From NCBI RefSeq assembly GCF_026344005.1, contig NZ_JAPKNH010000012.1, forward strand, positions 62,001 through 126,000: a DNA stretch of 64,000 nucleotides, written 5' to 3'. The position numbers and the translations under genes were made by a program. The notes under the pieces are model-generated. The model was not told the origin of the DNA. It saw only the letters and a list, made by a program, of their open reading frames with translations, and made no database searches. Within the stretch, counting starts at the first letter, position 1. Each line of letters starts with the position of its first letter. Source of the stretch: Kaistia terrae. Lineage in GTDB: Bacteria > Pseudomonadota > Alphaproteobacteria > Rhizobiales > Kaistiaceae. Below are positions 27,236 through 36,770 of this stretch, piece after piece.

Positions 27236-27452
27236 TTCGGTTGTCCTTCTGTTCCGCATGCCAGCGCGCTGGATGGCGCAAGGGGCCCCGGCGCCCGCCG
27301 TAAGCCGCTCAGAAGTCCGGCTCTCGTGCCGAACCTTTCCCGACTATGTAGAATTCACGCGGCGGTCCGATAACCCGGACAAGACTGCAAGGTCTCATGA
27401 ACGGCGTGCATCAATGGCTCCGAAGCGCGAACCGGCCTCGGGCTGTGTGCCA

Positions 27453-28361
27453 TCACTCCCGGTATCGTAGAGCATCCAGGAGCAGGGAAAAGGCCGGCGA
27501 AGCGTGCCTGCGGCTGGGATAGAAGATGTGCAGGCCTGAGAACGGCTCGGACCAATCTTCAAGCACGGCAACAAGCTGACCCGAAGCCAGATAAGGGGCC
27601 ACGAAGAAGTCCGGCAGCATGCAGATGGCATTACCCTCCAGAACAGCAGCCAGCATGGGCCCGATCGAGTTGAACACCAGTTGCCCCGGCACGCGGAGGC
27701 GAGTTTCGCGCCCGTCTTTCTCGAACTCCCAGGCCCAAAGCCCGCCATGCGAAGGCAGCCGTACGTTGACGCAGTTGTGCGACATAAGGCTCTGCGGGGT
27801 CTCCGGCTGGCCATGGCTTGCGAAATATCCGGGCGTGCCGACACACAGCAACCTCACGTCGGGACCGATCCGCATGGCGATCATCCCTTCCGAAACCCGG
27901 CCGCCATACCTCACCCCGGCATCAAACTGATCGGCGGCGATGTCCGTCAGGGCGTAGTCCACCGTGATCTCCAGCTTGATGTCCGGAAAGGCGCGCAGCA
28001 GCGGCGCCAGTTTCGGCCACAGTAACCCTTCCACGGCAAAGTCCGGAGCGGTCAGGCGGATGGTGCCCGCGGGCGTGTCGCGAAACGAGGCAAGCGCCTT
28101 CAGCTCGTTTTCTATCTCTGCCAGACTGGGCGTGAGGGTAGCGAGCAGCCGCTCGCCTGCCGCCGTTGCCGATACGCTCCGCGTGGTCCGTGTCAGCAGC
28201 CGAAGGCCCAGCCGTTCCTCCAGCGCGCGAATTGTGTGGCTCAGTGCCGATTGCGAGATTCCAAGCTGCCCTGCAGCGCGGGTAAAGTTGCGCTCCCTTG
28301 CTACAACCGAAAAGGCCAGCAGATCGTTGAGGTTCTCCCGTAGCGTGCTTTCCTGGGACAT
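27453..28361 (-). CDS. LysR family transcriptional regulator
   Basis: A 302-residue LysR regulator: N-terminal winged helix at residues 10-70 (FSVVARERNFTRAAGQLGIS, SQSALSHTIRALEERLGLRL) and a substrate-binding effector domain from residue 95 (GTIRLTAPDFAVEGLLWPKL, PLLRAFPDIKLEITVDYAL). It lies upstream of the aldo/keto reductase gene and is divergent from the carboxymuconolactone decarboxylase gene; either side may be its target. Confidence 0.92.
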   Translation of the reverse strand: MSQESTLRENLNDLLAFSVVARERNFTRAAGQLGISQSALSHTIRALEERLGLRLLTRTTRSVSATAAGERLLATLTPSLAEIENELKALASFRDTPAGTIRLTAPDFAVEGLLWPKLAPLLRAFPDIKLEITVDYALTDIAADQFDAGVRYGGRVSEGMIAMRIGPDVRLLCVGTPGYFASHGQPETPQSLMSHNCVNVRLPSHGGLWAWEFEKDGRETRLRVPGQLVFNSIGPMLAAVLEGNAICMLPDFFVAPYLASGQLVAVLEDWSEPFSGLHIFYPSRRHASPAFSLLLDALRYRE

Positions 28362-28569
28362 TTAATTCCTCGAGACAGTTCGATCGTGACCTATGGCATC
28401 GCTTCATCAATGGTGGAGCGGTTGCGGCTACTTGTGTCAACAATCATCGCACCTCGCAGCTTCCTCGACATCCTATTTATTAGCTGGGCTCATAACTGAA
28501 ATCGGTGTTTGCCCATGATCTCGGGGCGAGCGATCGCCATCTTGTGCCAGACACGAAGGAGATCGGAAA

Positions 28570-29322
28570 ATGAAGTTCCTCGCACCACTGGCGGCAGCAG
28601 CCACCATTGTCACGGGCGCAGCAAACGCTCAGCACGCATCGTTCGAAAGCGCTGTCCCCGCGCTGTCGCACTACGGCTCGACTGTCGTCCAAGGCGACCT
28701 CTGGAAGAGGCCTGGGTTGTCGGCCCGCGACCGCAGCATCGTCACGGTCGCCACGCTGATCGCCCGCGAACAGACCGCTTTGATGCCGGAAGAGCTTGCC
28801 CGCGCCTTGGACAACGGCGTGAAGCCTTCTGAACTGTCCGGCATCGTCACGCACCTCGCTTTCTACGCGGGCTGGGGGAATGCTGCCGCCGCTGCCGACG
28901 CGCTGGCTCCGATCTACGAGACGCGCGGTATCCCTGCGGAAAGCCTTCCCGGCGCCGAGGTGGAACAATTGCCCCTGAACCAGGAGGCGGAAGACGCCCG
29001 CGAAGCCGGCGTCCAGGCCAATCATGCGGAAACCTCGATCGGCGTGGTGGACTATACCCGGGACGTCCTGTTCCGCGACCTCTGGCTTCGCTCCGACCTC
29101 GCGGCGCGCGATCGCAGCCTCGTCACCGTCACCGCGCTGGTCGCCGTGGGGCAGGCGGAGCAGGTTCCGTTTCACCTCGGCCGCGCGATGGACAACGGTC
29201 TCACGCGCGACGAGGCGTCCGAGGCCCTGACCCAACTCGCCTTCTATGCCGGCTGGCCGCGGGTCTTCTCGGCGATGCCAGTGTTCCGCAGCGTTTTCGA
29301 CGCACGCCCCACCTCGGAATGA
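28570..29322 (+). CDS. Carboxymuconolactone decarboxylase family protein, exported
   Basis: A 250-residue protein with a signal peptide of about 20 residues (ending ANAQ) and two tandem CMD domains: residues 45-110 (RPGLSARDRSIVTVATLIAR, ELSGIVTHLAFYAGWGNA) and 165-235 (RSDLAARDRSLVTVTALVAV, EALTQLAFYAGWPRVFSAM). The CxxC redox pair of AhpD is absent, so a decarboxylase or unknown periplasmic role is more likely than peroxidase support. It heads a rightward row with two disrupted genes and a cupin. Confidence 0.88.
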   Translation: MKFLAPLAAAATIVTGAANAQHASFESAVPALSHYGSTVVQGDLWKRPGLSARDRSIVTVATLIAREQTALMPEELARALDNGVKPSELSGIVTHLAFYAGWGNAAAAADALAPIYETRGIPAESLPGAEVEQLPLNQEAEDAREAGVQANHAETSIGVVDYTRDVLFRDLWLRSDLAARDRSLVTVTALVAVGQAEQVPFHLGRAMDNGLTRDEASEALTQLAFYAGWPRVFSAMPVFRSVFDARPTSE

Positions 29323-29336
29323 CAGGAGTGACATCG

Positions 29337-29862
29337 ATGAGAAGGCAAGCCTACGCAGCTCTCGTCGCAACGCTTCTCATGGTGGGAGCAGCAGCCTCCA
29401 TAGCATTGCTTGGACCCGGTCAAGCACAGGCACATCACGGGTGGAGTTCGTTCGACACGGCCCGCGCCTACTACATCCGCGGAACGGTCACGTCGGTGCG
29501 CTGGGGCAACCCGCATTCGGAAAGTGACGCTCTCGGTCGGCTCCACGGCGCTGCCCGATGGCTTCCGCGATCGTCCGCTGCCGCCGGCTGCGGATCAGGC
29601 AGACGGTCAGGCAACGATGGCTTCCGCGCGACCCTACTCGGGCGAGCACGCGGAAATCCACCTGACACTGGCCGGACCGAGCTGGATGGAACGCTGGGGG
29701 CTGAACCGGGCGCTCGAGGAAGGAGAAACGATCGAGGTCCTCGGCTATCTGGGCTCGGAGGATTCCCACGACCTGCGCCCCGTCATGTTCTGGCTGGCCG
29801 ACGGCCAAGGCGTCTGGCAGCAGCTGACGGCCTTCCCAAGTCGTCCGGAACCCGCGAACTAA
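29337..29862 (+). pseudogene. DUF6152 family protein with a one-base frameshift
   Basis: ATG 29337 follows an AGGAG ribosome-binding site. The first frame gives a signal peptide and AHHGWSSFDTARAYYIRGTV, then SVRWGNPHSE; the family continues with VTLSVGSTALPDGF, which is found in the next frame. The join is at AAA 29521-29523, where removing one A restores the reading frame to the stop at 29862. The second part carries ARPYSGEHAEIHLTLAGPSW and RPVMFWLADG as expected. This is either a recent pseudogene or a homopolymer sequencing error. Members are exported proteins of unknown function, typically followed by a DUF6644 membrane protein, as here. Confidence 0.8.
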
Positions 29863-29865
29863 GCG

Positions 29866-30364
29866 ATGTCGCAGGATAGGTGGCAGGGATTCCTGGCCTG
29901 GCTCGAACGCAGCGATCTGGGCGAAGCCGTCCGGATGCTGCCCCAAGGCCTACCCGTTGCTGGAAGCTCTCCACATCCTCGGCATCGCTCTTCTCATCGG
30001 GCCGGCAATCGCGGTGGACCTGCGGCTCATGGGGCTCGGCGGGCGGCTCGTGGCGGTAACCACCGTCACCCGCAACCTGCTGCCCCTATGCCACGCTGGC
30101 TTCGCTGCAGTTGCCTTCAGCGGCGCGCTCATGTTCGCGGGCATCGCTCGTCAGGCGGGCTTCAGCGCCGCGGCCCCCTGGAAGTTCGGCCTGATCCTGC
30201 TGGCGGGAGCCAACATCGCCGTCTTCCACTTCGGGATCTACTGATCGGTCCATGATTGGGATCGGAACCAGAAGCCACCCGGCGCGGCCCGCGCCGCCGG
30301 CGCGATCTCGGCCTTGAGCTGGATCGGCGCGCTCATCGCGGGTCGATACCTCGCCTACGTCTGA
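29866..30364 (+). pseudogene. DUF6644 membrane protein with frameshift and internal stop
   Basis: The start MSQDRWQGFLAWLERSDLGE is in one frame; YPLLEALHILGIALLIGPAI and the next membrane segments are in another, with the shift near 29944-29950. The second frame reaches TGA at 30242-30244 (after HFGIY) but continues in frame with the expected C-terminal membrane segment AISALSWIGALIAGRYLAYV to 30364, so this TGA looks like a CGA-to-TGA nonsense change. Two independent lesions argue for true decay rather than one sequencing error. It follows the DUF6152 gene by 3 bases. Confidence 0.75.
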
Positions 30365-30378
30365 AACCAAGGAAACTC

Positions 30379-30846
30379 ATGATGAAAACCAAACTAGTTC
30401 TCGCTGTGTTCGCGCTGGCCTCAACGGTAGGCGCTGCCTTCGCCGAGCAGGAAATCTCGACGGCAGCGGGTCGCCCGGCGTCGATCGGATCGGCCGACTT
30501 CTTCACCGGCCATGTCGTCGTGGAGCCGATCTTCGGCGCAAGCGAACACCGTAACGTCTCTGCCGGGATGGTGACCTTCTCCCCCGGCGCGCGTGCGGCC
30601 TGGCATACCCACCCGACCGGACAGACACTCGTCGTCACTTCGGGCACGGGCTGGACGCAGATGGAGGGCGAGCCGAAGCAGGTCATCCGGGCCGGCGATG
30701 TCGTCTGGTGCCCGCCTGGTGTGAAGCACTGGCACGGCGCGACCGATGTCAACGCGATGAGCCATCTCGCTGTCACTGGCGTTGATGGCGAGACCGCCGT
30801 CACCTGGATGGCGCAGGTGACGGACGAGCAGTACCTCGGCGACTGA
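30379..30846 (+). CDS. Exported cupin domain protein
   Basis: A 155-residue protein: signal peptide residues 1-23 (ending AFAE), then one cupin barrel. The metal ligands are visible in ARAAWHTHPTGQTLVVTSG (two His) and PPGVKHWHGATDVNAMSHLA. The form resembles mandelonitrile-lyase-like and quercetinase-like cupins that accompany carboxymuconolactone decarboxylases, two genes upstream here. Substrate unknown. ATG 30379 is followed at once by a second ATG, and an AAGGAA site precedes both. Confidence 0.88.
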   Translation: MMKTKLVLAVFALASTVGAAFAEQEISTAAGRPASIGSADFFTGHVVVEPIFGASEHRNVSAGMVTFSPGARAAWHTHPTGQTLVVTSGTGWTQMEGEPKQVIRAGDVVWCPPGVKHWHGATDVNAMSHLAVTGVDGETAVTWMAQVTDEQYLGD

Positions 30847-30940
30847 CCCCTGCGGCCATAGGTGCCGTCAGGTGGACTGCTGCGGGCATTGTCTCGCAGC
30901 AGTCCTTCAACATTCGACATTCCTGACCGGAAATCCGACC

Positions 30941-31960
30941 ATGCTCGCGAAGACACTCATTGCTGCCCTGACCATCGCTGCGTTCACCGCGACCATCACC
31001 CATGCGCAGGATTCCCGAGGCCGCGACGTCACGGTCGTCGCCGAAGGGCTGGACTATCCCTGGAACATCGCATCCGACGGCGGCCGCATCTTCCTTACCG
31101 AGAAGGCCGGCAACGTCCTGATCCTGACAGATGGCCGAATGTCCCGTGGGAGCCTGATCACGACCGAGCCGATCGAAACGGACGGTGGGCGCGGCCTGCT
31201 CGGCATGGCATTGGCGCCGGATTTTGCTATCTCCGGGACCGCCTACTTCTATCATTCCACCGCGAGCGGTAACCGCGTGATCGCGGCGCGGCAGGAAGGG
31301 GAGGCGTGGCGGGAGGTCGGCGTTCTTCTCGACGGCATCCCCGGTCATCGCCTCTACAATGGCGGTCGTATCGAGTTCGGCCCCGACGGGCTGCTTTATG
31401 TGACGACCGGATGGACCGAGAATCCAGATGCGCCTCAGGACGTCGCGAGCCTCGCAGGCAAAATTCTTCGTATCCAGCCGGACGGTGGCATCCCCGGAGA
31501 CAACCCCTTTCCCGGTTCCCCGGTCTGGACGCTGGGGCATCGCAATCCGCAGGGCATCGCGTGGGACGAAGCAGGACGCATGTTCGCAGCCGAGCACGGC
31601 CAGTCGGCGCTGGACGAGGTCAACCTGATCGAGAAGGGCGGGAACTACGGATGGCCTCTCGCGCAGGGTGACGAACGTCGAGAGGGGCTGACGCCTCCGC
31701 TGACGCACTCGGGAACCTCGACCTGGGCACCGTCCGGAATTGCCGTTTCAGGGGATAAGCTATTCATGGCGGCGTTGGGTGGCCGCGGCATCGAGATTTT
31801 GTCTACGCGGAGCGGCGAAAGGATCGACGGCATCGACGTGGGTGAACGGGTTCGTGATATCGCGGTGGTCGATGGCGCCATCTATGCAATCACAACGAAC
31901 AGATCGCCACGGGCCAGCGGCCCGTCTCGCGACAGGCTGTTGCGCATTTCGCCGGACTAG
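30941..31960 (+). CDS. PQQ-dependent sugar dehydrogenase-like protein (YliI/GDH-B family)
   Basis: A 339-residue periplasmic beta-propeller protein with a signal peptide of about 22 residues (ending THAQ). Family landmarks are GLDYPWNIASDGGRIFLTEK, GRGLLGMALAPDFAISGTAY, YNGGRIEFGPDGLLYVTTGW, VWTLGHRNPQGIAWD and EHGQSALDEVNLIEKGGNYG. YliI-type enzymes oxidise aldoses with pyrroloquinoline quinone and calcium and pass electrons to the respiratory chain. The gene stands alone after the cupin; no PQQ biosynthesis genes are in the window. Confidence 0.9.
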   Translation: MLAKTLIAALTIAAFTATITHAQDSRGRDVTVVAEGLDYPWNIASDGGRIFLTEKAGNVLILTDGRMSRGSLITTEPIETDGGRGLLGMALAPDFAISGTAYFYHSTASGNRVIAARQEGEAWREVGVLLDGIPGHRLYNGGRIEFGPDGLLYVTTGWTENPDAPQDVASLAGKILRIQPDGGIPGDNPFPGSPVWTLGHRNPQGIAWDEAGRMFAAEHGQSALDEVNLIEKGGNYGWPLAQGDERREGLTPPLTHSGTSTWAPSGIAVSGDKLFMAALGGRGIEILSTRSGERIDGIDVGERVRDIAVVDGAIYAITTNRSPRASGPSRDRLLRISPD

Positions 31961-32158
31961 CTCGTGCCTCATCGAGCCTGAACGAACGGCAACTTTCGGG
32001 CCATGACGCAACCGCCGAGAATGGCTTCATTGGAGTCGGGAGCTGTCGTTGGACTGCGGTTGGAGACGGCAGCTATGGCCTGTGACCGCCCCACAAGCGG
32101 ACAGCCCGATGTCGGTCCCATTTCGGACCTTCAAGGGCCGAGCCTCAGCGAAGCTAGC
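31961..32158. other. Intergenic region, nothing recognised
   Basis: About 200 bases between the sugar dehydrogenase stop and the remnant of a dihydroxyacetone kinase. No reading frame, repeat or hairpin of note was seen. Confidence 0.4.
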
Positions 32159-32879
32159 CTATATTCCCTGATTGATTGAACCGCCGTCAGAATGATCGCA
32201 GCGCAACTCCGCCAATCGGATAAATCGGGGCCCGGTGACAGGATCTGCTTGAGCCGGTGGAGGAGCGGGCATGGCCGCTCGGGCAGACTTCAACCTGATG
32301 AGCCAAGGCTCGGCCGCTGCCAGCGCGTCGGCGACGGCAAGCCCGATTGCCCGCAACGCTTCCGGATCGCCGGTGTTGGAACTCGTGGCCGAAAAGATCT
32401 CGGCGACGGTTGCCGGCGCGACGACAATGGCGCGTTCGGCGGGGATACTGCCTGGGCCCAGCCAAGCCTGTGCCAGTGCCGGAGCATCGAGTATCGAGCA
32501 GCGCCAGATCGCCCTCGTCGAGTTTCAGCGCGGAGAGCAGCCCGGCATTTCAAGTGCCGAGAGAAAGGTGCCGCTCCAGGCGCGCTCGACGATGATGCTG
32601 CGCTCACGCAAGGCGACGAGGGCGCGGCGGTTGACAGTGGCAAGCTCCATCGGCGTCGCGCCGAGATTGTTGACGAGCAGGGCGACGCGATCGCCGGCCC
32701 GCAGGCCAAGATCGCCGACGATTGTCGCAACGATCCGATCCGCCAGTTCATCCGCCGATTTCAGCGTCGTGCGCTCGACTCCCTTCTCGCCGTGGATGCC
32801 AAGGCCGGTGCAACTGCCGTCCGAGGAAAGCGTGAAACGTACGCCGCTCGGCCTGCGGGACGCTGCGACCTCGGCTTAG
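32159..32879 (-). pseudogene. Dihydroxyacetone kinase remnant (DhaK C-terminal part)
   Basis: Reading leftward from 32879, one frame gives GLGIHGEKGVERTTLKSADE, then GDRVALLVNNLGATPMELAT and WSGTFLSALEMPG, the C-terminal part of DhaK-type kinases. After frame changes it continues with LKLDEGDLALLD, APALAQAWLGPGS and ALRAIGLAVADALAAAEPWL. The N-terminal half, including the substrate-binding His, and the nucleotide-binding DhaL domain are missing, so this is a truncated, frameshifted remnant. Confidence 0.72.
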
Positions 32880-32933
32880 GGCAAGGCGACAACAGGAGAA
32901 AGCCATTTTGGCTCCTCCCGTTGCGCCGCCCCG

Positions 32934-34469
32934 TCACGTCCTGCGCTTGATGCTCGGGGGCTGCCAGGAGCCGCTCAGGATCGGTTCCTTGCCCCAGTAG
33001 GCGCGGATGTAGAGCGAGAAGTCTCCGTCCGGCGCCGGAAGCCAGTTGGTCTCCTTGTCGGCCCCGGGTGACTTGGCACCTGCGTAGAGGGTCAGCGAGC
33101 CGTCCGGGTTCCGCTTGAGGTTCTTGTTCTTGGTGCCGAGCGAGTAGCGCTTCAGGTCGTTGGCGTGGAAGAGGTGCTTGTCGTTGTAGAGCGTCACTGA
33201 CCAGAAGCCGTTCACGGGTGGCTCCTGGCCCGCAGCGAAGGTGATTTCGTAGCCGGTCCCGCCATGGAGCTGGCCGCCATCGGCGTCGTAATCGGTGTAG
33301 AAATACTGGGTCTCGTTCGGCCGGTTCTCGAACATGTTCGACTTGGCCGTGGCGGTCCGGTTGAAATAGTCGATGCCGTACTGCGCGTTGTTGACGGAGC
33401 GGTTCCACCCGTTGCCGGCCGGCAGCCCGTTGTGCTTCCAGAGGAAGAAGGGGCGTATGGCGTCCTCTTCCGTCTTCACGGCCGTCTCGACCAGAACCTT
33501 CTTCAGCTCCGGGTCTTTCGACGCCGCATCGAGCAGCAGCCGGAACTGCTGGTAGAGCGCCTCCTCGCCCGGCAGTGGGGCGACGATGTCGAGCACCTCG
33601 CCGAATTGGTCGAAGAACTTCTCCGGCACCACCCATCGCGTCTCCTCGCCGCTCGATTTCGGGCCGGGGATATCGGGCACCGCGTTCCATGCGATGGTCT
33701 TCGCCGCGCCCGTAAAGTCCTTGAGCGGATAGGCGACGATCTGGTTGATCACGCCCTGGATCGCCTTCTTGTCCTCCGGGGTGTCGTCCTGGAAGACGCG
33801 CGGAATGGCGTTGGCGAGCGAGGTCGAAGCGCGCAGGACCTCCGTGATCCCAGCCGGCTTTAGCCCCTGCCAGTTCGGTCCAACGAGCAGGTAGAAGCCC
33901 GGTGTCGAGCCATAGGCCTTTCCAAGTCGCCCGAACTGATCCGTGCGGGCGTCATAGAGTGCGTAGACCCAAAAACGGTCGCCGAAATCGGGCACCTGGA
34001 TGACGACAGGCTCGGTATCGAGATCGAAGAAGCCGAGGCCGTAGACCACGTCCTGGTTCGGGCAGGTGACGAAGGTTTCGGACGGCTCGATATAGTCGGC
34101 GAGCATGGCGATCTGTCCGCGCGGCGCGGCCGGCAGGACGCCGTTCAGATGGCCGGGTTGCGGTGCCTGTGTGATGGCGGCGCGCCGGTTGATCATGTTG
34201 ACCATCGGCCACCCCCAGACATAGGCCGTCTGGGCCAATGCCCGCGCATAGCCGGGCTGCATGGCAATTCCTGGCGTAGGCTGCGTCAGGCCTGCCGACT
34301 CCGGTTGCGCATGCGCCGGGCCAATGGCCACGGTCGTGGCGGCACCAACTGCGATTGCCGCTCCGCCTGCCGCGCGTGCGCCCAAAAGCGCGAGTGACGT
34401 GACGCCGAGGCTGCCTCGCATTGCGTCACGACGGGTCGTGCCCAGGGGGCGCGTCAGATCCTTTGTCAT
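32934..34469 (-). CDS. DUF1254/DUF1214 domain protein, Tat-type export
   Basis: A 511-residue protein. The N-terminus has a twin-arginine motif (TTRRDAMRG) followed by a long hydrophobic stretch ending GPAHAQ, indicating export. The DUF1254 part ([55 protein letters not shown]) occupies residues 75-200 and the DUF1214 part ([42 protein letters not shown]) the C-terminus. Function is unknown; these proteins often occur in tandem, as with the next gene. ATG 34469 follows an AAGGAC site. Confidence 0.9.
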   Translation of the reverse strand: MTKDLTRPLGTTRRDAMRGSLGVTSLALLGARAAGGAAIAVGAATTVAIGPAHAQPESAGLTQPTPGIAMQPGYARALAQTAYVWGWPMVNMINRRAAITQAPQPGHLNGVLPAAPRGQIAMLADYIEPSETFVTCPNQDVVYGLGFFDLDTEPVVIQVPDFGDRFWVYALYDARTDQFGRLGKAYGSTPGFYLLVGPNWQGLKPAGITEVLRASTSLANAIPRVFQDDTPEDKKAIQGVINQIVAYPLKDFTGAAKTIAWNAVPDIPGPKSSGEETRWVVPEKFFDQFGEVLDIVAPLPGEEALYQQFRLLLDAASKDPELKKVLVETAVKTEEDAIRPFFLWKHNGLPAGNGWNRSVNNAQYGIDYFNRTATAKSNMFENRPNETQYFYTDYDADGGQLHGGTGYEITFAAGQEPPVNGFWSVTLYNDKHLFHANDLKRYSLGTKNKNLKRNPDGSLTLYAGAKSPGADKETNWLPAPDGDFSLYIRAYWGKEPILSGSWQPPSIKRRT

Positions 34470-34513
34470 GGTTGCGGTCCTTGATACGGGGATGGAAGCG
34501 TCAAGCTTGGGCG

Positions 34514-35998
34514 TCACTTCACTTTCACGAGGTCGTCCGGCTTCCAGGTCTGGTCGTAGAATTCAGTCCCGGTGCCATAGAGGCGAACGGTCGCCAGGAA
34601 ATTCCGGTCCGGCACGGTCTGGATGAAGTTCGCATCCGGCGCGCCGGCCGGCTTCTGTGGCCCGAACCACAGATCGACGGAGCCGTCCGTGTTGGTCGCG
34701 ACCTTGTTGAAGGCGTTGATCGAGGGGAGAAGCTGCGGCGTTTCCGGCATCGTGCCGTCCGTGATGTCATAGGCGGTCACGGCCCAGAACAGCTTGGCGG
34801 GCGGGTTGGCCGGCAGATGCAGCTTGTAGCTCTGCGAGCCGTTCAGGAAGTCGCCGTCCGCATCCCGCAGCGTCGTCGGATATTTCGATCCGGCATCCAG
34901 CGTCCGCATGACCATGGCCGGCGCTGACGAATAGGCCACCTGGAAGTAGGTCGCCCTCTGGTTCACGTCGAGATAGCTATCCTGCAGCCATTCAGCCGTC
35001 GCCCCGCCCCAGACGTTCTCGTATTGCCGGTCGGTGTAGTAGCGATTGCGCCCATCCGGCCGTCCGAGCTGGCGCAGCGCCAGGATCATCTTCGGCGCGG
35101 TTTCGACGGCCTTCTTCAGGAGTTCCTGCTGCTTCGGGTCCGGGTTGAAAGGCTGCCCCTTGACGATGCCGATGGAGGCGAGCACGCCGCGCAGTTCCGG
35201 ATCGATGGCCGCTACCGGCTCGTAGTCGACGAAGGCCTTCAGCTTGGTCCAGAAGCTGTTGTCGACCGGGTACATCATGTCGATGCGCTTGCCGCTGCCG
35301 TTCGGAAACTGCATCGGCTTCACGTCTTTTTCCGACGCCCAAAGCGGGTAGATGCGCGTCTGCTCCGCGAGTGCGACGGCGGGCGCAGGGTCCGGGCCAT
35401 CATCGCCCTTGCCCATGATGGTGCGGAAGAACAGGAAGACGTTATTGGTCGGCGACGTGAACGTGTAGTAGCCCTTCGGCACTTCGCCGTCATAGCCAGG
35501 CGGCAGGAGCAGATAGAGCCCGCCGCGCGCACGGTCCGGCCCGACCGCGCCTACATCGGTGATGGTGCGCTGGAAGAAGTCGGTGAACATGCCGATGACG
35601 TTCGGCGGCGCGGCGATGACGAGCGGCCCGGTTTCCTTCAGGTCCAGATAGTTCATGGAGTAGATCACGTCGGCGTTGGGTGTGGGCACCCAGGCGCGCG
35701 CGTCCATCCTGTCCTTCCAGATCGGCAGGACGTTGTAGCCCTTGCCGAAGGCTGCCTCCGATCCATCGCGCATTCCGATGACGTTGAGGGCGGGCAGCAT
35801 GGTCATGTAGGCATGCACGGCGCGCTGGTAGAAGAGTTCGTCGCGCAGCGCTTCCGCCTCGGGGGTCGGCAGCCAGTTGCCGTTGTTGAGTTGCCGGACC
35901 AGCGGCGAGGCCGTCTGCTCCTGCGCCGACACGGAAATTCCGGAAACACCGCACAGCAGGGCCGCAGCGACAGTCCAGCGTACAAGGTTCGTTCGCAT
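34514..35998 (-). CDS. DUF1254/DUF1214 domain protein, exported
   Basis: A 494-residue paralogue of the next gene on this strand. Signal peptide residues 1-25 (ending SVSAQ). DUF1254 features are [20 protein letters not shown] and [23 protein letters not shown]1214 features are [28 protein letters not shown] and [19 protein letters not shown]. Start ATG 35998 is preceded by AGGAGA; the frame is open to 36049. The two genes are 44 bases apart and probably form an operon, downstream of a divergently read SMI1/AraC pair. Function unknown. Confidence 0.9.
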   Translation of the reverse strand: MRTNLVRWTVAAALLCGVSGISVSAQEQTASPLVRQLNNGNWLPTPEAEALRDELFYQRAVHAYMTMLPALNVIGMRDGSEAAFGKGYNVLPIWKDRMDARAWVPTPNADVIYSMNYLDLKETGPLVIAAPPNVIGMFTDFFQRTITDVGAVGPDRARGGLYLLLPPGYDGEVPKGYYTFTSPTNNVFLFFRTIMGKGDDGPDPAPAVALAEQTRIYPLWASEKDVKPMQFPNGSGKRIDMMYPVDNSFWTKLKAFVDYEPVAAIDPELRGVLASIGIVKGQPFNPDPKQQELLKKAVETAPKMILALRQLGRPDGRNRYYTDRQYENVWGGATAEWLQDSYLDVNQRATYFQVAYSSAPAMVMRTLDAGSKYPTTLRDADGDFLNGSQSYKLHLPANPPAKLFWAVTAYDITDGTMPETPQLLPSINAFNKVATNTDGSVDLWFGPQKPAGAPDANFIQTVPDRNFLATVRLYGTGTEFYDQTWKPDDLVKVK

Positions 35999-36057
35999 CA
36001 CCTTCTCCTGATCGTCACAAGCTTCGTTGGTCGTGCAGAGGCGAGCCAATTCGACCG

Positions 36058-36609
36058 TTAGTCGCTCAGCCCGTCGTAACCGTCATCCAGCCGCCAGGTG
36101 CCGGCCTCGACCCCGTCAGCGATCCGCAGGAGCCATTGCGTGAGGCTCGCGGCGATGACCGAACGTCGGGGGTCGTCGTAGAGAAACCAGATGATCCGGC
36201 CATAGCGACCGGCCGGCACGGTGCCGAGGTCCATGCAGTAATGATCGCCACGCGGGCTGCCGAAGAGAGGGAGCCATTCGCTCGACCAGATGGGAGGCTG
36301 ATCGCCTCCGGGACCCGCAACACCCGTGCCATAGCGCAGGCACAAATCCTCCCAGGTGACGCGCACCAGATCGAGCGGCAGCCAGCGCTGGTTGAGGCAC
36401 AAGCTTGGCGCCCCCTCCGGCTGGCCGTCATGCGTGGCGTAGAGCATGCGGATCTCGCATGGCATCGTCTTTCCAAGTTGGGTTTCGAGCCTCGCCAAAG
36501 ACCCCATCTGAGCGGCTGGCCGGAACAGCGGCAGGCGGTCCGGGTGACGCCGCATCATCCAGGCCTCTATGCGCTGGATCGACCGGACGGCATCCGGGCT
36601 GCACGACAT
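36058..36609 (-). CDS. SMI1/KNR4 family protein
   Basis: A 183-residue protein with the SMI1/KNR4 fold pattern: an N-terminal helix, LARLETQLGKTMPCEIRMLY, then LPLFGSPRGDHYCMDL and GRIIWFLYDDP. Bacterial SMI1/KNR4 proteins are often immunity proteins of polymorphic toxins, but single stand-alone genes of unknown role are also common, and no toxin gene is adjacent. I chose ATG 36609 because GGAGGAG lies 8 bases upstream; an upstream TTG would put that site inside the gene. It is read divergently from the AraC regulator. Confidence 0.78.
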   Translation of the reverse strand: MSCSPDAVRSIQRIEAWMMRRHPDRLPLFRPAAQMGSLARLETQLGKTMPCEIRMLYATHDGQPEGAPSLCLNQRWLPLDLVRVTWEDLCLRYGTGVAGPGGDQPPIWSSEWLPLFGSPRGDHYCMDLGTVPAGRYGRIIWFLYDDPRRSVIAASLTQWLLRIADGVEAGTWRLDDGYDGLSD

Positions 36610-36770
36610 GCGCGGCGCTCCTCCCAAGCAGGCTTCGCTCGTTCACCAGTGTTTGATATGCCTACGCGAAGGATAGATCGTGCCGGACTCGCCTCAAGAC
36701 CCGGCGCGTGCCAATAGTTGACTGCGCGTGCCAAATGGATCGGTGCCGTCACCAGCGTCAGGAGAGGGCA

